Positions 1-9,203 of a stretch of 64,000 nucleotides of DNA are shown piece after piece. The position numbers were made by a program, and so were the translations under genes. Position 1 is the first letter of the stretch. Each line of letters opens with the position of its first letter. The notes under the pieces were generated by a model that saw only the letters and a list, made by a program, of their open reading frames with translations, made no database searches and was not told the origin of the DNA. The stretch comes from Dinoroseobacter sp039192165 (lineage in GTDB: Bacteria > Pseudomonadota > Alphaproteobacteria > Rhodobacterales > Rhodobacteraceae): positions 74,051-138,050 of the forward strand of contig JBCCXD010000009.1 of the NCBI GenBank assembly GCA_039192165.1, read 5' to 3'.

Positions 1-1337
1 AGGGTCAGGGCAAAGAACGCGATAACCGTTGTAATCGTTGCCGAAAAGACCGGAGCGGACATCCGCTTTGCTGCATTTTCGGCGGCGACAATTGGTGGCT
101 CTCCAAGCGTACGTGCGCGGTAGTCTGCGTGTTCGCCCACCACAATGGCGTCATCAACCACGATGCCGAGCGTGATGATCAGCGCAAACAGAGACACCAT
201 GTTCAGAGTAAGGCCCCCCAGATACATCAGGCCGATCGCCGCCAGCATCGCAACAGGTATTCCGGCGGCCACCCAGAAAGCAGTCCGCGCATTCAGGAAC
301 AGGAACAATAGCCCGACGACGAGCGCGAGGCCGAGCAGTCCGTTGTCGAGAAGGATATTGAGCCGGGAGTTGATCGCTTCGGCGCGGGTGCGGATTAACT
401 CCACTTGCACACCATCAGGCAAGGTGCTCTCGAACTCTGCCGCGATGTCTTCGACGATACGTTGAATGCCAATTGCATCGCCTTGTTCGCTCCGGTCGAC
501 CCGGATTGAAATCGCTCTGTTGTCCCCGACGAAATACGCGCGTTCCCGGTCGACTGCGCCCACGGTCACAACGGCGACGTCGCCGATGGTCAGAAGACTT
601 CCATCTTCCTGAGTGCGTAGGACAATCGACGAGATCGCATCTGCTGTTCTTGTCTCGGAGCCGGTTCTGACACGTGCTGTCCCGTCGGCCACGTCGCCCG
701 AAGGGTTACTTCGCGCTTCCGCCTCGATAGCCTGGGCAATTTCCGCCATGCTAAGATCGTGCTGAAGTAAGGCGACCGTGGGGACTTCCACCAGCGTTTC
801 AGGCGCGGCGATGCCCCGGATGCTCGAACGCGTGACACCAGCACTAAACAGCTCAAGGATGAACTCATCAGAAAACCGAGCGAGTTGATCGACACTGACT
901 GGTCCATGCACGACCACATCTGTTACCCGATCGCGCCACGCACTGCGTCGGACTTCTGGCTCTTCACTGTCCTCGGGTAGGGTTGTGACTGCATCTACGA
1001 CCGTTTCCACGTCGCCTGCGGCCCGTGCCATATCCCAATTGGGTTCAAACTCCAGCTCAATCGACGCGCGGCCTTCTCTTGCCACCGATGAGGCCCTGAC
1101 CACGCCATCAATTGCCAGAAGATCGGCTTCAAGAACCTCAATGATTGCGCTGTCTACATCCTCCGGGCCAGCACCGTCCCAACGCACTTCGACATCGATC
1201 TCATCGCTGATCACGTCCGGAAAGAACTGAGCGCGCATTTGCGGAGCAAGCGCTGCTCCCAGGCCGACCAGCAGGAGCAGCAAGAGGTTGGCCGCAGTGC
1301 GGTGTCGCGTGAAATAGGACAGAAGCCCATCGAACAT
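1..1337 (-). CDS. RND family efflux permease, 5' part (C-terminus beyond window)
   Basis: This is the inner-membrane proton antiporter of a tripartite RND efflux pump (AcrB/MexB-like family). The frame starts with ATG at 1337, 4 nt after the membrane-fusion gene, and stays open to the window edge (445 codons). The N-terminus has the short cytoplasmic stretch and first membrane helix expected (residues about 14-30). Residues about 380-400 hold GIVVDDAIVVGEH, the TM4 signature whose two adjacent Asp residues form the proton relay of the family. The order fusion protein then permease, on one strand and almost abutting, indicates one operon. No outer-membrane channel gene is visible. The substrate cannot be inferred. 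The remaining C-terminal part (roughly 550-600 residues in typical members) is outside the window. Confidence 0.93.
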   Translation of the reverse strand, partial: MFDGLLSYFTRHRTAANLLLLLLVGLGAALAPQMRAQFFPDVISDEIDVEVRWDGAGPEDVDSAIIEVLEADLLAIDGVVRASSVAREGRASIELEFEPNWDMARAAGDVETVVDAVTTLPEDSEEPEVRRSAWRDRVTDVVVHGPVSVDQLARFSDEFILELFSAGVTRSSIRGIAAPETLVEVPTVALLQHDLSMAEIAQAIEAEARSNPSGDVADGTARVRTGSETRTADAISSIVLRTQEDGSLLTIGDVAVVTVGAVDRERAYFVGDNRAISIRVDRSEQGDAIGIQRIVEDIAAEFESTLPDGVQVELIRTRAEAINSRLNILLDNGLLGLALVVGLLFLFLNARTAFWVAAGIPVAMLAAIGLMYLGGLTLNMVSLFALIITLGIVVDDAIVVGEHADYRARTLGEPPIVAAENAAKRMSAPVFSATITTVIAFFALT

Positions 1338-1341
1338 CGGA

Positions 1342-2817
1342 TCAGCCGCCTGCTCGAGTCTCGATCCGCGTGATCAAATCCGCTGGAACCTCGTTTTGCC
1401 GCAACCGGGAGAGAAGACGGTCTTTTGCGGTCTTCCCGATGCGGTTGCTTTGCTCGACCAGCGCGACAAGTTCAGCCCGGCGCGCGTCGTCCAACGCCAC
1501 CATTGCCCTTTGAGCGGGCACTGCCCCGGATGCACTGGCTGTTTCATCAAGAGGTCTGACCGGACGCACTTTGATCCCTTCGCCCAAGACGGGCGTAAGT
1601 TGCGTGACGACTTCTTTGCCAGAGACCGGCTTTGCGTCAATTAGTATGAAATCGCCCTGCCGTCGCAAAAGAGTTACGGGCACGGCTTCGAGACGATCTG
1701 CCTCGGTGAGCGCCATGACCGAGCTGTCGGTGGTTAAAGCGGCCGCAGGCAATTCGACCACGTCGCGCAGGACGGGTTCGGTGACAGTCACCGTGACAAA
1801 GTCGCCAGCCTGAAATCCACGCGTTGTCTCGAGTGTAGCGAAGATCTGGCGTCCAGTCTGGCCTTCAGCCACTTGAGCCGCGGCGCCTGTGAGACGACCG
1901 CTGGTCCGGATATCCGCGCCTTGTACATCTAGCGCGATAGCAACTTCTGCGGGTCTTAGATTGCCCGCCTCGTCCAACAGACGCAGATACTGGCCGGAGG
2001 CCAACCGGAAACTCGCTTCGAGGCGGTCCGGGTCGATCAGCGTTGCAATCCGTTCTGCTTGTATGACGCGCGTTCCTGCCTCGGCTGAGATCTCGGCAAA
2101 GGCCCCGTCAAACGGCGCGCGGATAACGGTTTCTTCGAGTTGTCGCTTTGCGTCTTCCAGGCCTATCTCGCTGCGCGCCACCTCTGTTCCGGCCTGCTCA
2201 ATCCGGGTTTCAGCGTCAGCAACCGCTTGACGTTGTGCAAGCACGGTCTGGCGAATTGCCGCTTCTGCCAAGGCTGCGGTTTCGACCGCGGCATCGGTGC
2301 CGAAACCGCGATCTCTGAGATCGATCTGGCGGTTCAGGGCCTGAAACCGAAGTTCCGCTTGCGCCGTTGCGGCGGAAAGCTCGTCCTGCGCCAGCAGATA
2401 AGAGCGCTCGGCATCGATCAGTGCAGTTTCTGCCTCCAAAAGATCTGCCCTGGCTGTGGCCAAGGTTGTCTCTGCCTCGGCAGGATCAATGCGGAGAATG
2501 ACCTCTCCGCTGCGGATCGACCGTCCGTCCCGAAAGTCCGGGTGCGTCTCGGTTATCCAGCCTGCCGCCGGTGCGCGTAATTCGAGACGTCTCAGGCTGC
2601 GCAACTCACCGTAGGCCACGAGCTTTGGCGCGATGTCCTCTGGCACGATGCGCCGAACCGGAGCGGTATAAACGCGCTCTCGCTGGTTGCGTTGCGCTGC
2701 TTCTCGCGCTTCGCGTTCATCCATTGCAGCCTGCAGGACGAGCGCGCCGTAGCCCAGGAAGCCCAGCGTGAGGCTCACGAGAGCCAATCCTATCATGCTC
2801 CGGGTCAGAAAGCGCAT
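1342..2817 (-). CDS. RND efflux periplasmic adaptor (membrane fusion protein)
   Basis: This 491-residue HlyD/AcrA-type adaptor bridges the RND permease downstream to an outer-membrane channel. Residues about 8-30 form an uncleaved anchor or signal segment. A lipoyl-like half motif precedes a long alpha-helical hairpin rich in Ala, Glu and Gln (about residues 110-225). The second lipoyl half (IRAPFDGAFAEI) and beta-barrel domains follow. At 491 residues it is longer than the usual 370-400; the extra length lies mainly in the C-terminal 90 residues, which include a charged tail. The ATG at 2817 is followed at once by the membrane segment, so no later start is needed. It ends 4 nt before the permease start, so the two are probably co-transcribed and translationally linked. 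Confidence 0.92.
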   Translation of the reverse strand: MRFLTRSMIGLALVSLTLGFLGYGALVLQAAMDEREAREAAQRNQRERVYTAPVRRIVPEDIAPKLVAYGELRSLRRLELRAPAAGWITETHPDFRDGRSIRSGEVILRIDPAEAETTLATARADLLEAETALIDAERSYLLAQDELSAATAQAELRFQALNRQIDLRDRGFGTDAAVETAALAEAAIRQTVLAQRQAVADAETRIEQAGTEVARSEIGLEDAKRQLEETVIRAPFDGAFAEISAEAGTRVIQAERIATLIDPDRLEASFRLASGQYLRLLDEAGNLRPAEVAIALDVQGADIRTSGRLTGAAAQVAEGQTGRQIFATLETTRGFQAGDFVTVTVTEPVLRDVVELPAAALTTDSSVMALTEADRLEAVPVTLLRRQGDFILIDAKPVSGKEVVTQLTPVLGEGIKVRPVRPLDETASASGAVPAQRAMVALDDARRAELVALVEQSNRIGKTAKDRLLSRLRQNEVPADLITRIETRAGG

Positions 2818-2892
2818 TGGCCAGCCATGATGGTTTCGATCCGATAAAGATAGGTCGTACGTCGGATTTTCACAATCTAACTGAAGACAGTG

Positions 2893-3225
2893 TTACCAGC
2901 TGAGGGCGAGCATACCGAAGAGAACTGCACCACCACATATGATTGAGAGAAGCGCATTTTTTGACCAAATGCCCACTGCAAGGGTCGCTGCTGCCGCTGT
3001 TAGGCGCGCGGGATCAAGCGCACCGTCGGTAGCCTCCGGCCAAATCACCAGAGGGGCGATCAATGCTGGCAGAACGCCGACACCCGTGTAGCGCAAGTGC
3101 CGCAAGACCCATTCCGGCAGTTCCCGGTCACCGATCAGCCCCAGGAAACTATAGCGCAGCCCGAGAGTGCCCACCCCGAGCAATATGATGACAAGCCAGA
3201 TTGTAGGGGAGCTCAAATCGATCAC
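2893..3225 (-). CDS. azlD: AzlD-family branched-chain amino acid exporter small subunit
   Basis: This is the small membrane subunit of an AzlCD-type exporter, which in characterised members exports branched-chain amino acids or analogues. About 110 residues with four hydrophobic segments and the AzlD-type N-terminal pattern TLGLRYSFLGLIGDRELPEW. I chose the GTG at 3225. It overlaps the azlC stop in a GTGA arrangement and has AAGGA seven bases upstream. A second in-frame GTG at 3249 would add eight residues but lies inside azlC without a clear ribosome-binding site. Tight overlap with azlC indicates translational coupling. The specific substrate is inferred only from the family. Confidence 0.85.
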   Translation of the reverse strand: MIDLSSPTIWLVIILLGVGTLGLRYSFLGLIGDRELPEWVLRHLRYTGVGVLPALIAPLVIWPEATDGALDPARLTAAAATLAVGIWSKNALLSIICGGAVLFGMLALSW

Positions 3226-3926
3226 GCCTCGGTCCTTCTTGTTTGCCACAGCTCGACCCGGGCCCCCACGAGGATCGCGACCGACGCCGCGACGATGGTT
3301 CCGAGACTGAATGGCAGGCTTGCGAAGAAAAGCGCGCAGATTACTGCAGTCGCAGCGGCGGCTACATGGGCCGGCGTGCGCAGAGCTGGGCCGATCAGGG
3401 CGAGAAACGTGATTGGGATTGCGAAATCCAGCGCAAATTCAGGTGGAATACGGGTCCCGACAACCGCGCCGAACCATGTGGCTCCATACCACGGCAGACA
3501 AACCGGCGACACAGAACCCATAAAAAAAGAGAACTTTTGCCCAGACGTTAGCGGCGGCGTGGCTTCGAAGCGTTGGCTTGAAACCGCGAATGTCTGGTCC
3601 ACCATAAAATACGCGGCAAGCGCTTTTTGCCAGATCGGTCTGGTCCCCAGATGCGGGGCCATGGCCGCTGAGTACATTGCCATGCGTAAATTCACGGCAA
3701 GCGCCGATGCCAGCACCACGATCACTGGCGCTTGCTCGGTCATAAGCTGCACAGCGGTGAACTGTGCTGCACCTGCGATAACGAGGACCGAAAATCCCAT
3801 CACTTGGGCGAGATCGAGTCCGGCTTCAGTCCCAACCACGCCGAAGAGCATGCCGAAAGGGATCACCACCAGAAGAAAGGGCGCGCCGGCCCTGAAACCC
3901 TCCCAATAGTGTTTTGATCCAAGCAT
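3222..3926 (-). CDS. azlC: AzlC-family branched-chain amino acid permease
   Basis: This is the large subunit of the AzlCD exporter. It has 234 residues and six or more hydrophobic segments. The start of the family is clear in the GFRAGAPFLLVVIPFGMLFG stretch near residue 11. The ATG at 3926 has GGAG seven bases upstream and gives the usual N-terminus; the longest open frame would begin at 3974 but adds 16 basic, poorly hydrophobic residues and has no good ribosome-binding site. Overlaps azlD by 4 nt. The gene follows the unrelated membrane protein (stop at 3980) on the same strand, so read-through from that gene is possible. Confidence 0.9.
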   Translation of the reverse strand: MLGSKHYWEGFRAGAPFLLVVIPFGMLFGVVGTEAGLDLAQVMGFSVLVIAGAAQFTAVQLMTEQAPVIVVLASALAVNLRMAMYSAAMAPHLGTRPIWQKALAAYFMVDQTFAVSSQRFEATPPLTSGQKFSFFMGSVSPVCLPWYGATWFGAVVGTRIPPEFALDFAIPITFLALIGPALRTPAHVAAAATAVICALFFASLPFSLGTIVAASVAILVGARVELWQTRRTEA

Positions 3927-3979
3927 TCTGTGTCTCCGGAGCGCACCGCTATGCGATCCTGTCGACAGCAGCAAGGGTG

Positions 3980-5023
3980 TTATTCAAAGGTGCCGGTTAC
4001 GCGCCCAAGCAGCATAAACGCGCGAGCAGAACGGGTGTCCGCCAGTTTTGAAATATCTTCGTCGCTGGCCTGTTCTGCGAAGGCGGTAAACGTTTTGTCA
4101 AAATGACGTAGAAAATGATGCGCCGTATCTCGGAAAATCGGATCGCTCTTCATCCGCGCGGCGGTAAGCGCCAGACAGGAGCGGTCACGAATTCCCCCAA
4201 GCGCGGAAACCGCGCGCCCGCGCTCGCCGGCTGCAAATCGGCGCCAAACCTCGGGTTTCGCACGGTCCGGGCGGAGATCGTCTGTGTAAATACCGTCCTC
4301 CGAAAGAAGCGTCAGGACATCCTGTGCAGAACGGATCATGGGACCGACACTTCGATCCTCCAGCGCGAGCCGCAGAGCGCGAAACCCCTCTTTGTCTTCA
4401 GTTGTTTCCGGAAAGTTTGCGGCGCGGATGAATTCCGATACAGAAATGGGCTCTCGCAAGTCTTCTGCCGGGACACCTAATGCGAGCGTGGTTTGGTCGG
4501 TTGTGCGAGGGTCGCCAAAGTCCGGTGTTGGCATAGCCGCCTTTCGGTCCGATCTTGGAAGATCGACGCCACGCCGGCTTGCGAAGCTGACAAGCGCGGT
4601 TTCGGTGTGCTTGGCGACCTGAGCGATCTCGTCGAGTTTTTTTTCGACCTCGGGTTTCACGCCCTGACTGGCGTTCCAGTTCTGGTGAACGATGGTCTCG
4701 CGGATCGCGACGATGGCCCCTTGCAGACGGTCCGCTTCGTCCCGCATCACCCGGGCGGTGCGGGCAACCGATGCGGCAACCCAGATGAATGCGATAGGCA
4801 GAAAAACCGCCAGCAGCACCATGATCAGTCCAAGGCCACCCGCACCGGATTGCGCCAGCGTTTCACCGAGATCGAGGGCAAAGAATAAAAAAAGAAGCGC
4901 GGCGAGCCACAACAGGCTGAGGCCCAATGCAATCATCTCAATAATGGAAATTGCCGGTTTGTCCTTGGGAGAGGACACGGATGCAAGGTCAAGATCGGCA
5001 GAGGGGTCGTACTTGTCCTGCAT
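3980..5023 (-). CDS. Two-helix membrane protein of unknown function
   Basis: I do not recognise a named family. The 347-residue product starts with about 20 charged residues. Two hydrophobic helices follow, at about residues 28-50 and 62-84, and then a soluble, mostly helical domain of about 260 residues that begins with a possible coiled coil (VARTARVMRDEADRLQGAI). The ATG at 5023 was chosen because the longest frame (from 5128) would run through the end of greA with a low-complexity Ser/Lys stretch. It lies 28 nt downstream of greA on the same strand, so co-transcription with greA is likely. No catalytic motif, signal peptide cleavage site or cysteine cluster was seen. Confidence 0.8.
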   Translation of the reverse strand: MQDKYDPSADLDLASVSSPKDKPAISIIEMIALGLSLLWLAALLFLFFALDLGETLAQSGAGGLGLIMVLLAVFLPIAFIWVAASVARTARVMRDEADRLQGAIVAIRETIVHQNWNASQGVKPEVEKKLDEIAQVAKHTETALVSFASRRGVDLPRSDRKAAMPTPDFGDPRTTDQTTLALGVPAEDLREPISVSEFIRAANFPETTEDKEGFRALRLALEDRSVGPMIRSAQDVLTLLSEDGIYTDDLRPDRAKPEVWRRFAAGERGRAVSALGGIRDRSCLALTAARMKSDPIFRDTAHHFLRHFDKTFTAFAEQASDEDISKLADTRSARAFMLLGRVTGTFE

Positions 5024-5051
5024 CCTTGAACCCGTAATCGCTAACGTTGAT

Positions 5052-5522
5052 TTACTTGTACTCGATTTCGAGGATTTCGTAAGACTTAACCCCGCCCGGC
5101 GTGCGAACTTCCACACTATCGCCTTCATCTTTGCCGATCAGGGCGCGCGCAATAGGCGATTTGAGGTTTAGAAGACCTTTTTCGATATCCGCTTCGGCCT
5201 CTCCGACGATCTGATAAGTCTTCTCTTCGTCCGTGTCTTCATCCACGATCGTTATCGTGGCACCGAATTTGACCGCACCAGACAGACTCGCCGGGTCGAT
5301 AACCTGCGCGAGCGATAACGCGCCCTCAAGCTCTTTGATCCGGCCTTCAATGAAGCTCTGCTTTTCGCGTGCCGCGTGATATTCCGCGTTCTCGGACAGA
5401 TCGCCATGCTCACGTGCCTCGGCAATCGCCTTAATAACGGCCGGGCGTTCGACGCTTTTCAGCGTCTTGAGTTCTGCGTCTAAGGCCGCGTGACCCACGC
5501 GGGTCATCGGGATCTTGTCCAT
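5052..5522 (-). CDS. greA: Transcription elongation factor GreA
   Basis: GreA rescues backtracked RNA polymerase by stimulating cleavage of the nascent transcript. The 156-residue product has the usual length. The N-terminal coiled coil carries EAREHGDLSENAEYHAAREK (about residues 35-54), which includes the acidic tip residues needed for cleavage. The C-terminal FKBP-like domain ends in PGGVKSYEILEIEYK. The ATG at 5522 has AAGGA seven bases upstream; the longer frame to 5645 would add 41 residues with no family match. It is divergent from the ETF:ubiquinone oxidoreductase gene, and the 228-nt gap should hold both promoters. Confidence 0.96.
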   Translation of the reverse strand: MDKIPMTRVGHAALDAELKTLKSVERPAVIKAIAEAREHGDLSENAEYHAAREKQSFIEGRIKELEGALSLAQVIDPASLSGAVKFGATITIVDEDTDEEKTYQIVGEAEADIEKGLLNLKSPIARALIGKDEGDSVEVRTPGGVKSYEILEIEYK

Positions 5523-5750
5523 GGGTCTGTCCTTCACGGAGGGCAACAGTTCTGAATGACCGACCTTAATGATGCGCGCGCGCGCTGCAAGGGTCAGTTG
5601 CGCGAGGAACGTTGCGACAGTTCCTTCTGCGCCGCACCGTTCCAATTGACCCTAACGGAAACCGTAGCTACCTCTGGTCAGTATTCATCACCCGAGTCCC
5701 GGCGTGCAGCACAAAGCCACGTGTTCTGGGCCAACCTCGAGCGAGACAGA

Positions 5751-7400
5751 ATGACCGAAGTGACACGTGAAGCCATGGAATACGACGTTGTTATCGTTGG
5801 TGCAGGACCTGCGGGGCTTAGTGCAGCGATCCGTCTAAAACAGCTTGATGCCGATCTTGAAGTTGTTGTGCTGGAAAAAGGTTCCGAAGTTGGGGCGCAT
5901 ATTTTGTCAGGAGCGGTTCTGGACCCTTCCGGCCTGGATGCGCTGATCCCAGACTGGAAGGAGAAGGGCGCGCCGATCACAGTCCCGGTCAGGGAAGATA
6001 AGTTTTACGTTCTGGGCCAAGCCGGACAAGCGCGTATTCCCAATTGGCCGATGCCTCCTCTGATGAACAATCACGGAAACTATATTGTTTCGATGGGAAA
6101 CGTGTGCCGCTGGATGGCCGAACAGGCAGAAGCGATGGGTGTTGAGATTTTCCCCGGTATGGCCTGTTCCGAACTGGTCTTCGGTGACAATGGTGAGGTG
6201 AAGGGTGTCGTTGCCGGTGAGTTTGGAAAGAACCCTGATGGAACGCCTGGCGATGGGTATGAACCAGGTATGGAATTGCACGGAAAGTATGTCTTTCTTG
6301 GTGAAGGTGTTCGGGGATCGCTGTCTAAGCAAGTGATCGAGAAATACGATCTGCAAGCCGGTCGCGAACCTCAGAAATTCGGCATTGGCATGAAAGAGAT
6401 CTGGGAGATAGACCCGGAAAAGCACAAGGAAGGCCGCGTTGTACACACTATGGGGTGGCCCCTTGGATCGAACGCCGGTGGTGGGTCTTTCATTTATCAC
6501 CTTGATAATAATCAGGTTTATGTAGGATTTGTTGTTCACTTGAACTACGAAAATCCGCACCTGTTCCCCTATATGGAATTCCAGCGGTTCAAGCATCACC
6601 CGATGGTGGCGGAGCTGCTCGACGGCGGCAAACGAGTCGCCTATGGCGCGCGGGCAATCTCCGAAGGCGGGTATCAATCGATGCCGAAATCCGTTGCTCT
6701 AGGTGTCGCGCTGCTGGGGTGTTCTGTCGGTCTTGTAAATGTGCCCCGTATCAAGGGGAACCACAACGCCATGCTGTCCGGTAAGGCAGCCGCAGAAGCT
6801 GCTTTTGAAGCCATCGGCGCAGGACGCTCCGGCGATGAGCTTGCATCCTACGAGACCGAATTGCGCGATGGCCCCGTTGGAAAAGACTTGCGGCCTGTTC
6901 GGAACGTTAAGCCGCTCTGGTCAAAATACGGGTTGGTCCCTTCGTTGGTCATAGGTGGTGTGGACATGTGGACAAACACCGTTGGTTTCTCTTTGCTAGG
7001 GACGGTCGCGCACGGCAAGTCGGATGCGGAGGCCACGGGCAAAGCGGCGAAGTTCAAACCCATCGACTATCCTAAACCAGACGGCGTACTGAGTTTCGAC
7101 CGGCTAACCAATGTGTCCTATTCGTTCACCAATCACGAAGAGAACCAGCCAGCACACTTGCAACTCACGAACCCGGATACGGCGATCAAGGTTGATTGGG
7201 ACGAATACGCGGGTCCATCTTCGCGCTATTGCCCTGCTGGAGTGTACGAGTTTGTTGAAGAAGCGGACAAGCCGACCCGTTTTGTCATCAACTTCCAGAA
7301 CTGTGTTCACTGCAAAACATGTGACATCAAGGACCCGGCGCAAAATATAACCTGGACGACGCCGCAAGGTGGCGAAGGGCCCAATTACCCCAACATGTAA
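5751..7400 (+). CDS. Electron transfer flavoprotein-ubiquinone oxidoreductase
   Basis: ETF-QO is an inner-membrane flavoprotein with one 4Fe-4S cluster that passes electrons from ETF (fatty-acid and amino-acid oxidation) to ubiquinone. Its 549 residues match the family length. The N-terminal FAD-binding Rossmann motif is VVIVGAGPAGLSAAIRL (about residues 14-30). The C-terminal cluster cysteines are at YCPAGVYEF and NCVHCKTCDIKDP. The ATG at 5751 is chosen over the frame start at 5556 because the 65 extra residues overlap the greA promoter region and do not resemble the family. It stands alone, with divergent greA upstream and a TPR gene 115 nt downstream. No etfAB genes are in the window. Confidence 0.96.
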   Translation: MTEVTREAMEYDVVIVGAGPAGLSAAIRLKQLDADLEVVVLEKGSEVGAHILSGAVLDPSGLDALIPDWKEKGAPITVPVREDKFYVLGQAGQARIPNWPMPPLMNNHGNYIVSMGNVCRWMAEQAEAMGVEIFPGMACSELVFGDNGEVKGVVAGEFGKNPDGTPGDGYEPGMELHGKYVFLGEGVRGSLSKQVIEKYDLQAGREPQKFGIGMKEIWEIDPEKHKEGRVVHTMGWPLGSNAGGGSFIYHLDNNQVYVGFVVHLNYENPHLFPYMEFQRFKHHPMVAELLDGGKRVAYGARAISEGGYQSMPKSVALGVALLGCSVGLVNVPRIKGNHNAMLSGKAAAEAAFEAIGAGRSGDELASYETELRDGPVGKDLRPVRNVKPLWSKYGLVPSLVIGGVDMWTNTVGFSLLGTVAHGKSDAEATGKAAKFKPIDYPKPDGVLSFDRLTNVSYSFTNHEENQPAHLQLTNPDTAIKVDWDEYAGPSSRYCPAGVYEFVEEADKPTRFVINFQNCVHCKTCDIKDPAQNITWTTPQGGEGPNYPNM

Positions 7401-7514
7401 GTGACGATTGCGTGAGTGCGGATGCAACAGGTGCGCTCTCTTGGGTGCGCCTCATTGCGTTGCCCCTGTCGGGCCGCTACCTTTCGCGAAACTCATGCGA
7501 GGAAAGGGTCCTTC

Positions 7515-9203
7515 ATGCGGAAACAGACGCGTTTCGCTTTTGCCTTCGCCCTAGCCGTAGCTTCCGGCATCGGCGGAACGCCGCTTGCGGCGGACGGGCT
7601 TGCAGGATCATATCTTGCAGGGCGCCAGGCAAGCATTGCCTCTGATTACACAGAAGCGGCACGCTATTTCTCGCGGGCGCTGATCCGGGATCGAAACAAC
7701 CCGGTTCTGCTTGAAAATGCAGCTGCCGCCTATCTCGCCATCGGGGACATCGAAGAAGGCAGTGTGATCGCGGAACGTCTGATTGACATCGATCCGCGCA
7801 ATCAGATTGCAGCGCTCATCGTTGCGGCCGCAATTCTGGGGCCCTCAGGAGATAAGCAGGAAAGTTTGCCCGAAATCGGACCGGCTGCCGATGGTCTATT
7901 GGCAGCGTGGAGCGCGCTTGATCGTGGTGAAACTGAGAAAGCCTTTGAAGCCTTCGACGCGCTTGTTGAGGACAACCGGCTCCAAGGTTTTGGGTCCTAT
8001 CACAAGGCGCTCGCGCTGGCGCAGGTTGGGGATTTTGAAGGCGCGGACGCGCTGCTTTCGGCCAATGGCGGGGAGGCGGCCTTCTTCACACGGCGTGGCA
8101 TCGTCGCCCATGCGCAAGTACTCAGCCAGCTCGGACGTTTTGACGATGCGCTGGTTTTGATTTCCGAAAGCCTGGGGGTCGATGATCCACAGCTGCGCGA
8201 TCTGTTGGCTGCTCTTGAAGCACAAACACCAGTGCCCTTCGATATCGCAACAACTCCGCAACAAGGATATGCGGAGGTGTTTTTCTCGGTTGCGATGGCG
8301 CTGAGTGGTCAGGCTGCAGATGCCTTCACGTTGCTCTATGCCCGGGCCGCGCAACACATCTCCGCCGAGAATGTGGACGCCACCCTTATGGTCGCCGAGC
8401 TGTTGGAAGAGCTCGAACAGTACGAATTGGCAAACGAGGCCTATGACCTCGTTCCGCGCGATGATCCGGCCTTCCTGACCGCCGAGATTGGCCGTGCCAA
8501 CGTCTTGAGAGCTGCGGACAAGGCAGACGCTGCTATTGAAGTCCTGGATCAGCTGACCGAGACCCACGGCGACGTGAGCTTCGTCCATACGGCGCTTGGG
8601 GATGCTCTGCGACGGATGGAGCGGTTCGAAGAATCCGCAGAGGCCTATGACAAGGCAATTTCGATCATCGATGAGGACAACCCGCGTGACTGGGTGCTCT
8701 ACTACGCGCGCGGGATTGCCCATGAGCGTATTGACGACTGGGAGGCCGCTGAAGCAGACCTTCGTAAGTCTCTGGATCTGAACCCCGGACAGCCCATGGT
8801 CCTGAACTACCTCGGCTACTCCTTTCTTGAGCTGGGCCGCAATTTTGAAGAGGCGATGGACATGATCCGGGACGCGGTTGCTGCACGCCCTGACAGCGGG
8901 TTCATTACCGACAGTCTGGGCTGGGGCTATTATCGTCTTGGGCAATTTGAAGAGGCGGTCGAGCCAATGGAAAAGGCCGTTGAACTCGAGCCGCTCGACC
9001 CGATCATCAACGACCATCTGGGCGATGTATACTATGCCGTGGGCCGTAAGCGCGAAGCGGAATTTCAGTGGCGGCGCGCTTTGTCTTTCGATCCAGAGCC
9101 CAGCGAAGCCGACCGTATTCGCCGGAAACTCGACGTCGGCCTGGATGCAGTGCTGGTAGAGGAAGGCAAGGAGCCGGTTTCGGTCGCCAATGACGAGGGT
9201 TAG
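7515..9203 (+). CDS. Secreted tetratricopeptide-repeat protein
   Basis: The 562-residue product starts with a signal peptide (MRKQTRFAFAFALAVASG, cleavage probably near LAADG at about residue 26). The rest is a superhelix of TPR units. The clearest repeats lie in the C-terminal third, for example FVHTALGDALRRMERFEESA and NYLGYSFLELGRNFEEAMD. It probably works as a periplasmic or outer-membrane-associated scaffold; no enzyme motif is seen. The ATG at 7515 has AGGAAAGGG upstream and gives the signal peptide, whereas the open frame starts at 7416. Its last 14 bases overlap ispE, which suggests translational coupling, though no functional link to isoprenoid synthesis is known to me. Confidence 0.88.
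   Translation: MRKQTRFAFAFALAVASGIGGTPLAADGLAGSYLAGRQASIASDYTEAARYFSRALIRDRNNPVLLENAAAAYLAIGDIEEGSVIAERLIDIDPRNQIAALIVAAAILGPSGDKQESLPEIGPAADGLLAAWSALDRGETEKAFEAFDALVEDNRLQGFGSYHKALALAQVGDFEGADALLSANGGEAAFFTRRGIVAHAQVLSQLGRFDDALVLISESLGVDDPQLRDLLAALEAQTPVPFDIATTPQQGYAEVFFSVAMALSGQAADAFTLLYARAAQHISAENVDATLMVAELLEELEQYELANEAYDLVPRDDPAFLTAEIGRANVLRAADKADAAIEVLDQLTETHGDVSFVHTALGDALRRMERFEESAEAYDKAISIIDEDNPRDWVLYYARGIAHERIDDWEAAEADLRKSLDLNPGQPMVLNYLGYSFLELGRNFEEAMDMIRDAVAARPDSGFITDSLGWGYYRLGQFEEAVEPMEKAVELEPLDPIINDHLGDVYYAVGRKREAEFQWRRALSFDPEPSEADRIRRKLDVGLDAVLVEEGKEPVSVANDEG

Noticed and set aside
5523..5645. N-terminal extension of GreA by 41 residues
   Set aside because: The extension has no match to GreA. 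ATG at 5522 has a good ribosome-binding site and gives the family length. The same reasoning removed long upstream extensions of ETF-QO, LspA, RNase T2, TrcR and the zinc-ribbon protein.
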